From an uncultured Verrucomicrobiota bacterium (lineage in GTDB: Bacteria; Verrucomicrobiota; Verrucomicrobiia; Opitutales; Seribacteraceae): DNA of 64,000 nt. This document shows, in pieces, positions 57,116-64,000 of the stretch. How positions within the stretch are numbered: position 1 is the first letter of the stretch; each line of letters starts with the position of its first letter. The notes beneath the pieces were generated by a model. That model had not been told where the DNA came from, made no database searches, and saw only the letters and a list, made by a program, of their open reading frames with translations. A program made the position numbers and the translations under genes. The DNA lies in contig CACMBV010000012.1 in assembly GCA_902612125.1 (NCBI GenBank), positions 1 through 64,000 on the forward strand. The letters are read 5' to 3'.

Positions 57116-57538
57116 GTCGGGAAACGAGCTAATAAAAGAAAGAATCTCTTCTTTCGCCTGATCCAAATTATTGTAGGGGAAAGTCCTGAATTGGGGGTTC
57201 CCGGAAATCATCGCTGAAAGTTTCCGGCCTTCCTTTGTATTCTCATATAGACAAAGGATCGGTTTGTTCATTTTTTCGGCAATTCCCAGTTCATATCCAA
57301 CGCCGAGGGAAGGATTTGTCACTTCCGCAACTACGGCGTCTGCGGATGCGAGCCATTCGAGATCTCGCTGATATATTTCCTGATCGGAAAGATTTTTCTC
57401 TCCAGTTTGTTCAAGGTCAGGATCGCCTACATGTTCAGTTAGAACCTCAACCTTAGACGAAAGAAACCGAATAAGTTCATTGTATTTGTTTTGATCCTCT
57501 CTTCCTCCGCGGATCGAAGCCGCAAAATAAATTTTCAA
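57110..57538 (-). CDS. nucleoside 2-deoxyribosyltransferase-like protein
   Basis: 142 aa, TTG start; KIYFAASIRGGREDQNKYNELIRFLSS; YQRDLEWLASADAVVAEVTNPSLGVGYELGIAE. Confidence 0.88.
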   Translation of the reverse strand: MKIYFAASIRGGREDQNKYNELIRFLSSKVEVLTEHVGDPDLEQTGEKNLSDQEIYQRDLEWLASADAVVAEVTNPSLGVGYELGIAEKMNKPILCLYENTKEGRKLSAMISGNPQFRTFPYNNLDQAKEEILSFISSFPDS

Positions 57539-58941
57539 GCGATCAGGGGGGTGACCACTTTTCCATGAACGTCAGTGAGGCGGAAATCACGACCAGCGTA
57601 GCGGTAAGTCAGTTTTTCATGATCAAAACCGAGTAAATGTAACATCGTGGCATGAAGATCATGCACATGAACCGGATCTTCCACCGCCTTGAAGCCGAAC
57701 GGATCAGTGGCTCCGTGGATATAACCGGGTTGTACCCCCCCGCCCGCCATCCACATGGTAAAACCATGATGATTATGATCCCTTCCGGATGTGGTGCCTG
57801 CATTGGCACCGGAGGGCAATTCAACGGTGGGGGTTCTTCCAAATTCACCTCCCCATAAGACCAGAGTCTCTTCGAGCATCCCTCTCTCTTTCAGATCCTG
57901 CAGGAGTGCCCCAATGGCCTGATCGCACTGACCAGCCAGTCGACGATGGTTTTTTTCGATTTGATCGTGACTGTCCCAGGGCTGGTCCTTGCCATGCCAT
58001 AGTTGTACGAACCTCACGCCGCGTTCAACCAAACGGCGGGCCATCAGGCATTGTTTGGCATGGACCCCGGATCCATACATTTCGCGTACCCTGGGGGATT
58101 CCTTGCCAATATCAAATGCATCACTTGCTTCCATTTGCATTCGGTAGGCCAGCTCGAAGGAACGGATCCTGGAGTCCAGCTGATCATCTTGATCTCGGGA
58201 GTTTTGATGAGCCCGGTTTACTTTTTGCAGAAGCTGGAGCTGTTTTGATTGGCGGGTGCTCGATCGTGCCGGGTTCAGGTTGGGAATGATTGCTTCCTCT
58301 GCCTTTTTGGCCGGATTAACATAGGTGCCCTGATAAATCCCGGGCAAGAAAGCGGAGCGCCAGTTTTGCGTTTCCGTAACGGGATACCCATTTGGACAGA
58401 GGACCACAAATCCGGGCAGGTTTTGGTTTTCCGTTCCCAAACCATAGGTGATCCATGATCCCATGCTTGGGCGAACCAGCCTGCCATCTCCGCAGTTCAT
58501 TAACATCAGGGATGGTTCGTGGTTGGGCACATCCGCATGCATCGAACGGATTACGCAAAGATCATCCGCGTGCCTGGCCACATGCGGAAACAGGTCGCTT
58601 ACCGGTAATCCGGATTGTCCGTGTTTGGTAAAGGTAAAGGGAGACTTATAGGCAGCCCCGGTTTTCCGTTCGGTTTTTAAACGTTGTTGGTCAGGTAAAA
58701 CCTTCCCATGCCATTTGCTAAGTTCAGGCTTCGGGTCGAAAGTATCAACATGGGATGGGCCACCATTCATGAATAAATGGATCACTCTTTTTGCCTTGGG
58801 TGCAAAGTGAGGCCCTTTGGGAAGCATGGGGTTCCCTTGACCATGGAGTAATGGAGCAAGTGCGGATAATCCCATTCCCATGCCACAACTTGCGAGAAAG
58901 TTCCTTCTTGGAATGTTTACCTTGTCAGAAAAGGGGTGCAT
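57535..58941 (-). CDS. DUF1501 domain-containing protein with TAT-like signal
   Basis: 468 aa; NIPRRNFLASCGMG; AKRVIHLFMNGGPSHVDTFDPKPELSKWHG; GRDHNHHGFTMWMAGGGVQPG. Confidence 0.92.
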   Translation of the reverse strand: MHPFSDKVNIPRRNFLASCGMGMGLSALAPLLHGQGNPMLPKGPHFAPKAKRVIHLFMNGGPSHVDTFDPKPELSKWHGKVLPDQQRLKTERKTGAAYKSPFTFTKHGQSGLPVSDLFPHVARHADDLCVIRSMHADVPNHEPSLMLMNCGDGRLVRPSMGSWITYGLGTENQNLPGFVVLCPNGYPVTETQNWRSAFLPGIYQGTYVNPAKKAEEAIIPNLNPARSSTRQSKQLQLLQKVNRAHQNSRDQDDQLDSRIRSFELAYRMQMEASDAFDIGKESPRVREMYGSGVHAKQCLMARRLVERGVRFVQLWHGKDQPWDSHDQIEKNHRRLAGQCDQAIGALLQDLKERGMLEETLVLWGGEFGRTPTVELPSGANAGTTSGRDHNHHGFTMWMAGGGVQPGYIHGATDPFGFKAVEDPVHVHDLHATMLHLLGFDHEKLTYRYAGRDFRLTDVHGKVVTPLIA

Positions 58942-61298
58942 CAGTCGGTGAAGAAGAATTCGTTGGACACAAGCAAAGTCTGGGCAAGATCCTCAAGATT
59001 GGCAAGATTTGCATTGGACCCCAGGAATTCAACCCCTAGTTTACTTTCATCACTTTCTGGATTACGGGATAAAATTTGGCGGTAAAGAAATTCAACCCGG
59101 GAGAACGGATTGGCGGGTAGGGAATCCAATGCTTTTCTGGCCAGCGTGGCAGACCTCTCAATTACAAATGGATGATTGAAGGCAAAGAGAGCCTGTTGGG
59201 GAACCGTGGTTTCAACCCGTTGGGGTGCATGGATGTTTGGGTTGGCAAAATCAAAGGAGTTGAGTGTCGGGGCAATATTCTGCCGGTCAATATATCCATA
59301 AACGGCCCTTCTTTTCGAGTAGGTTTTGGAGTGTAATTTTTGGGAGGGGCCATACAGGGTCAAGTCGAGTTCTCCTGAAATTTGAAGCATAGCATCTCTC
59401 ATGGCTTCAAAATTCAGTCTTTTTCTATTCATCGAGGACAGAAAAAGATTATCGGGATCTTTTTTTGGCAGTGCCCGAGTTTCCTGCCGGTAAGTCTTGC
59501 TCAAAACAATGGTGCGAATCAGCTTTTTAATACTCCATCCGTCTTCCATGAAAGACTTGGCCAAATGATCAAGTAGTTCGGGATGGGTGGGGGTTTCCCC
59601 CATCAATCCAAAATCACTGGGTGTCCGGACAATCCCTCTTCCAATAAGATGCTTCCAGATTCGGTTTACTATCACCCGTGAGGTTAGGGGGTTGGATGGA
59701 TGGAGTATCGATTCAGCGAGTTCCAATCGCCCGCTTCCCCTGGTGTAAATCTTTCTTTTCATTCCGCTGGGAGAGAGAGCAACGGGAAAACGACGGGGGA
59801 CACGGTCTCCACGTGCACCAAAAGCACCGCGTAAAAAAACATATGGATCCTGAATCTTTTCCTTGTCCATCAGGGACATTGCTCTTGCAGGAGCACCCGG
59901 ATGAGTGGCCTCATGATTTGCCACTTTAGAACGGAGGTTGTTTTTCTGATTGCGGTCTTTTTGATTAAAATATTTTTCAATTTCTTCGGGCTTGATGTTC
60001 GCTGGGAATCCCTTCGCGGTAACGGCAACCCAAAGTCCCTTTTTTGCCCCGGCAGTTTTGGATTCTATCAGGGAATGGTGCAGGGCATCGGCATACCAGG
60101 AAATGAGATCAGGCAGTTCAGCGGACTCATTTACCTTCAATTTTTCGCGCACAAACGAGGGGAAGGAAGCCAAGTCCGAAGACTTCCATTCATTGTAAGT
60201 TTCTGCCTGAGCCGTTGATTTTGCAAAGGCCAGTAATGGTTTCAGAAAGCTCTGATCCGCTTTTTCTTTTCCTTTAAGATAATCCCTCCATCGATTGGCC
60301 AATTTGGGATAGAGATTTCGCTTCCCGGCCAATGCTTCAAAGTCGTTTTTTTGGATTTCATAGCCATCCAGTGACAATTTGATATATTGTTCGATGCCTT
60401 CCTTGGATTGGGCAAAACTAAGTTTTGATTGCAGATACTGATCCACATTTTGCTGCAGATCATTTAGTTTGCTTTTGAATTCAAGATAGGCGGGGGCATC
60501 TTCGTCCGGTTTCCCGATCAAGGGAAACTTGGTAGGCTTATTGGAAGCGTCAAAAATACCATAGAGTGAATAATAATCCTCCGTGGGGATCGGATCATGG
60601 AAATGATCGTGGCATCGGGCACAGGCGACCGTAAATCCCATAAGACCTCGGGTAACCAAATCAATCTGATCATCGATAATTAACTGCTTGCGGTTTAAAA
60701 AAACCGGACCAACAGTCAGGAAGCCAAGGGCGGCGAGATCCGGATGGTTGGGTTGATCAGTGAGGAAATCGGCTGCCATTTGTTTGCGGATAAATTCATC
60801 GTAGGGCAGATCTTCATTCAATGCCTTGATCACCCAGTCCCGGTAGGTGTACGCGTAGGGGTAGGCCCGGCTTTCTCCCCCCGCAAGATATCCCTTGGTA
60901 TCCGCATAGCGGGCAACATCCAGCCAATGCCTCCCCCATCTTTCGCCAAACCGTGGGGAATCGAGCAGTTGATCAACCATCTTGGCATAGGCATCCGGTG
61001 CCTGCTCTTCAAGGAAAGCATGAATTTGCCCAAAGGTAGGTTTGAGTCCAATCAGGTCGTGATAAAGTCGACGGATTATCGTTTGCCGATTTGCGGGCTT
61101 AGCCAAGGTAAGGGAATGCTTCTTTAGATTATGTTCAACGAAGGCATCGATGGGATTGGGAAATTCAGAATCGGGAATGATCGGTTTACGGATCGGCTGA
61201 AAGGCCCAATGCGTATCTGCCCTTTCAAAAATACTCTTCATGCTCATGGGCTGCCCTTTCAGAGTAGGCAGAAATGAACCGAGCAAAAAAAATACCAT
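58941..61298 (-). CDS. DUF1549/DUF1553 domain-containing protein
   Basis: ORF track start 61364; ATG 61298 gives MVFFLLGSFLPTLKG signal; RFGERWGRHWLDVARYADTKGY; CARCHDHFHDPIPTEDYYSLYGIFD; GRGIVRTPSDFGLMGETPTHPELLDHLA. Confidence 0.92.
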   Translation of the reverse strand: MVFFLLGSFLPTLKGQPMSMKSIFERADTHWAFQPIRKPIIPDSEFPNPIDAFVEHNLKKHSLTLAKPANRQTIIRRLYHDLIGLKPTFGQIHAFLEEQAPDAYAKMVDQLLDSPRFGERWGRHWLDVARYADTKGYLAGGESRAYPYAYTYRDWVIKALNEDLPYDEFIRKQMAADFLTDQPNHPDLAALGFLTVGPVFLNRKQLIIDDQIDLVTRGLMGFTVACARCHDHFHDPIPTEDYYSLYGIFDASNKPTKFPLIGKPDEDAPAYLEFKSKLNDLQQNVDQYLQSKLSFAQSKEGIEQYIKLSLDGYEIQKNDFEALAGKRNLYPKLANRWRDYLKGKEKADQSFLKPLLAFAKSTAQAETYNEWKSSDLASFPSFVREKLKVNESAELPDLISWYADALHHSLIESKTAGAKKGLWVAVTAKGFPANIKPEEIEKYFNQKDRNQKNNLRSKVANHEATHPGAPARAMSLMDKEKIQDPYVFLRGAFGARGDRVPRRFPVALSPSGMKRKIYTRGSGRLELAESILHPSNPLTSRVIVNRIWKHLIGRGIVRTPSDFGLMGETPTHPELLDHLAKSFMEDGWSIKKLIRTIVLSKTYRQETRALPKKDPDNLFLSSMNRKRLNFEAMRDAMLQISGELDLTLYGPSQKLHSKTYSKRRAVYGYIDRQNIAPTLNSFDFANPNIHAPQRVETTVPQQALFAFNHPFVIERSATLARKALDSLPANPFSRVEFLYRQILSRNPESDESKLGVEFLGSNANLANLEDLAQTLLVSNEFFFTD

Positions 61299-61421
61299 TG
61301 CTCGGTTGATTGAATATGTTGGGGAAATGTTCAAATTGCTTACCTTTAGAATAATCGAGCCCAAAGCCTAGTCAATCCTGCCTCCCGGTATGCTTGGAGA
61401 ATCTTTTTTGAGGAATCTTTC

Positions 61422-62459
61422 CTAGGACGGGAAATCAATTACGATCTTCAGGGCTTGTTGCTCTCCCTTGGCCAGTGCCGTCATCACTTGCGGCACTTCT
61501 TCAAGGGTGCAATGTCCTTCAATAAAAGTTTGCAGTTCATCCTTGATTGCGGGAAGCATCTCGACTGCGTCTTTGAATGCCTGATGATCGAAACCGTAAG
61601 TTCCGACTAAAGTCGTTTCCCTGGAAACCAAATCCTGCAGGGGAAAACTAACCTTTTTGGCAAGATTGCCGATGAGTAGAACATTTCCTCTTTCAGAAAC
61701 CATTTGAAAAGCCTGCCCAAAAGAGGCCTCCATGCCCACCGCATCAATTACCAGATCAGGCTTTGTCCCAAGTTTGGATTCTATTTTCTCGGCAACTCCG
61801 CTGGCAGTATCTTCCTTTTTTATTTGAATTGTCTGCCCACCAAATTTTTCTGCACGGGCCAGTTTTTCCTCAATCAGATCGAGAACCGCAATCTTTGTAT
61901 GTCCGAGAGATTTGGCCACCAGTAGGCAGCAAAGTCCAATCGTTCCTGAGCCAACAATGGCAATTGTATTCGGTTCGATGGATTTTTCCCGCAGCCGGTG
62001 GAATCCATGCAGGGCCACGGCTACCGGCTCCGCCAGAACGCTGACTTCAGCAGGTATCTCTTCCGATGCGGGGATTGCATTGACCGCCGGGATGGCCAGG
62101 TATTCGGCCATCGCTCCGCGGGTACCCAGGTTCACACCTACGACCCGTTTATTGAGAAAACTGGGATCTCCCTCCTCAGGGCTGGGGGCATGGTTGGAGA
62201 GTACATTAAACACAGTCACCCGTTGGCCAACCTGCAGACTCGTGATTTCAGCAGCGATTTCTTCAATTTTACCCACTATCTCGTGACCCATCACCATGCC
62301 CGGAGCCCGGCGTCCACTTTCCCCGGTAAATCCATGGACATCGCTTCCGCAGATTCCCACGGATTCCATTTTGACCAGGACTTCACCGGGCTGAAGCACA
62401 GGCTTAGGCAGATCCTGCATGGTCATCTTCCAGGGTTCTTGATAAACGAGGGCTTTCAT
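61422..62459 (-). CDS. medium-chain (zinc-type) alcohol/polyol dehydrogenase
   Basis: 345 aa; VLVKMESVGICGSDVHGF; GHEIVG; IVGSGTIGLCCLLVAKSLG. Confidence 0.92.
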   Translation of the reverse strand: MKALVYQEPWKMTMQDLPKPVLQPGEVLVKMESVGICGSDVHGFTGESGRRAPGMVMGHEIVGKIEEIAAEITSLQVGQRVTVFNVLSNHAPSPEEGDPSFLNKRVVGVNLGTRGAMAEYLAIPAVNAIPASEEIPAEVSVLAEPVAVALHGFHRLREKSIEPNTIAIVGSGTIGLCCLLVAKSLGHTKIAVLDLIEEKLARAEKFGGQTIQIKKEDTASGVAEKIESKLGTKPDLVIDAVGMEASFGQAFQMVSERGNVLLIGNLAKKVSFPLQDLVSRETTLVGTYGFDHQAFKDAVEMLPAIKDELQTFIEGHCTLEEVPQVMTALAKGEQQALKIVIDFPS

Positions 62460-62509
62460 ATCCTCTGTATATCATTGTCTAGCTATATTTTTCGATTACA
62501 ATCGCACCC

Positions 62510-62908
62510 GTGAATCAAAATCATGCAAGGGTTGTTTTATTCGACGGTGTATGTGGTCTGTGCAATGCCTGGGTTGATTTTATACTGAAAAGAGACCCCA
62601 AAGGCCTTTTCAAGTTTGCCCCCTTGCAGGGAGAGTATGCCAGTCAGGTTGCCCCGGAGCAAGCCTCCGAATTAAAAAGCATTGTCTATCTTCGCTCTGG
62701 ACAAAAATACACCAAGTCGGGAGCCGTCTTGCGGATATTGAAAGATTTGGGTGGAATCTGGCAGGCGGGCTGGATTTTTTGGTTCATTCCTTTTTTTATC
62801 AGGGATTCTTTTTATTCCCTTGTGGCCGGTAACCGGTACCGGATTTTTGGTCAAAGGGAGTCCTGTCGAATTCCTTCGCAAGGGGAACGGGAAAGATTCT
62901 TAAGTTAA
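62510..62908 (+). CDS. thiol-disulfide oxidoreductase DCC family (DUF393) protein
   Basis: 132 aa, GTG start; VVLFDGVCGLCNAWVDFILKRDP. Confidence 0.92.
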   Translation: MNQNHARVVLFDGVCGLCNAWVDFILKRDPKGLFKFAPLQGEYASQVAPEQASELKSIVYLRSGQKYTKSGAVLRILKDLGGIWQAGWIFWFIPFFIRDSFYSLVAGNRYRIFGQRESCRIPSQGERERFLS

Positions 62909-62971
62909 AAAACTTGCAGGTTTTCATTTTCAAACCTTGGAAGGAAACTAATTTTATTTAGGATTTCAGCA

Positions 62972-64000
62972 ATGTTTGTTCGATCTGTTTTTTCTTGTTT
63001 CATCGTCTTTGTTTGCCCGGGTATACCTGGTAATCTGGGAGCGATTCCGGATCGTCAATCTTTCGCCCGTGTCGAACGGCCCATCGAAGGGGTTCCAGTG
63101 GATGCATTTCAATTGGATGATTCTAATCTATCGATTGAATTGTGGGCCCGCTCGCCCATGATCTATTCTCCGGTGGCCATGGATTTCGATGCGGACGGGC
63201 GCTTGTGGCTAACCGAAGGCATTGATTACCAGCGGGGCCGTCGGGTGGATGCGGGTCGTTCGATCATGGTTTTGGAGGATTCAGACTGGGATGGCAGGGC
63301 GGATTCCTCCAAAGTTTTTGTCACCGAAAAGGAAATCCGGCATGCACCGCTGGGAATTGCGGTTTTTGATAATCGGATCGTGCTTTCTTCGACCCCCTCC
63401 ATCATCGTCTACACCGATGTGAACCGCAACCAGGTGTTTGAACCTGAAATTGATCAGCGCGAAGTATTTCTCAACGGTTTCCGGGATGCCAATCATGATC
63501 ATACCCTGCACGCGGTGGTGGGGGCACCAAGTGGCCAATGGCATTTTTCCTACGGTAACCGCGGAGCTGATATCAAAACCAGGGATGGCAGGCATTTTAT
63601 TTCCGGTTGTTATTATGGCTATGTCGATGGCATTGGTAAAAAGAGTTCAGACGGGGAAGTCTATGTGGGAGGTATGAGTATGCGGATTAATCCCGATGGC
63701 ACGGGGTTGTCCCCAACCGGAGAAAATATGCGCAACCCCCATGATTTATTTATCAGTTCTTATGGTGATCAGTACCAAAGTGACAATGACGATCCCGCTC
63801 ATGCCCGGATCAGCTGGGTGATGGAATATGCCAATATGGGCTATGCCGATCTTACCGATGGTAGCCGTTCCTGGGAAGAAGTGGCCAAGACCTGGGAAGA
63901 ACCTGCAGGCTGGAGCAAGAGTCGCCGGTTTTCCAAATCTCACTGGCGTGAAAATTATCCCGGTGCATTTCCTCCGGGTACGATTTACGGGGCGGGTTCT
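62972..64000 (+). CDS. PVC-type membrane-bound dehydrogenase-like beta-propeller protein (truncated by window edge)
   Basis: Own translation: MFVRSVFSCFIVFVCPGIPGNLGAIPDRQSFARVERPIEGVPVDAFQLDDSNLSIELWARSPMIYSPVAMDFDADGRLWLTEGIDYQRGRR...; open to window end. Confidence 0.8.
   Translation, partial: MFVRSVFSCFIVFVCPGIPGNLGAIPDRQSFARVERPIEGVPVDAFQLDDSNLSIELWARSPMIYSPVAMDFDADGRLWLTEGIDYQRGRRVDAGRSIMVLEDSDWDGRADSSKVFVTEKEIRHAPLGIAVFDNRIVLSSTPSIIVYTDVNRNQVFEPEIDQREVFLNGFRDANHDHTLHAVVGAPSGQWHFSYGNRGADIKTRDGRHFISGCYYGYVDGIGKKSSDGEVYVGGMSMRINPDGTGLSPTGENMRNPHDLFISSYGDQYQSDNDDPAHARISWVMEYANMGYADLTDGSRSWEEVAKTWEEPAGWSKSRRFSKSHWRENYPGAFPPGTIYGAGS

Noticed and set aside
1-64000. CRISPR arrays, tRNA/rRNA genes, transposases, prophage genes
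   Set aside because: None recognised; repeated protein motifs reflect sulfatase paralogy rather than DNA repeats.

Overview
The window is a densely coding stretch of a bacterial genome. Family content (PVC-type heme-binding beta-propeller proteins, DUF1549/DUF1553, DUF1501, DUF1552, DUF1080, DUF5916, sulfatases) points to the Planctomycetes/Verrucomicrobia/Lentisphaerae group; this taxonomic call is an inference. It carries 15 sulfatase genes encoding 16 sulfatase domains, seven of them in one head-to-tail array (28423-39206). The sulfatases are interleaved with redox-type periplasmic proteins (five complete CxxCH proteins plus one truncated propeller protein at the right edge), two DUF1080 proteins, two DUF1553-DUF1501 couples, esterases, a standalone class II aldolase, a GH130 + DUF1861 pair, an SSS transporter and a few housekeeping-like genes (MGMT-like, FKBP, DCC protein, MDR dehydrogenase). 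The most interesting items are: (i) a ThuA-propeller-HEAT-cytochrome c-discoidin-NPCBM fusion at the head of a tightly packed GH130/DUF1861/transporter/sulfatase operon, which together with the DUF1080 proteins suggests a periplasmic oxidative (3-keto) glycoside-cleavage route coupled to desulfation; (ii) a tandem double sulfatase; (iii) lysine-rich C-terminal tails on at least five secreted sulfatases; (iv) sulfatases with degenerate formylglycine motifs (CWVSR, CAPLR, CGSSR, CVASR); (v) a small secreted-protein pseudogene with a homopolymer frameshift and an in-frame stop. No tRNA, rRNA, CRISPR, transposase or phage genes were recognised. No formylglycine-generating enzyme, anSME, SusC/SusD pair or polysaccharide lyase was recognised either.
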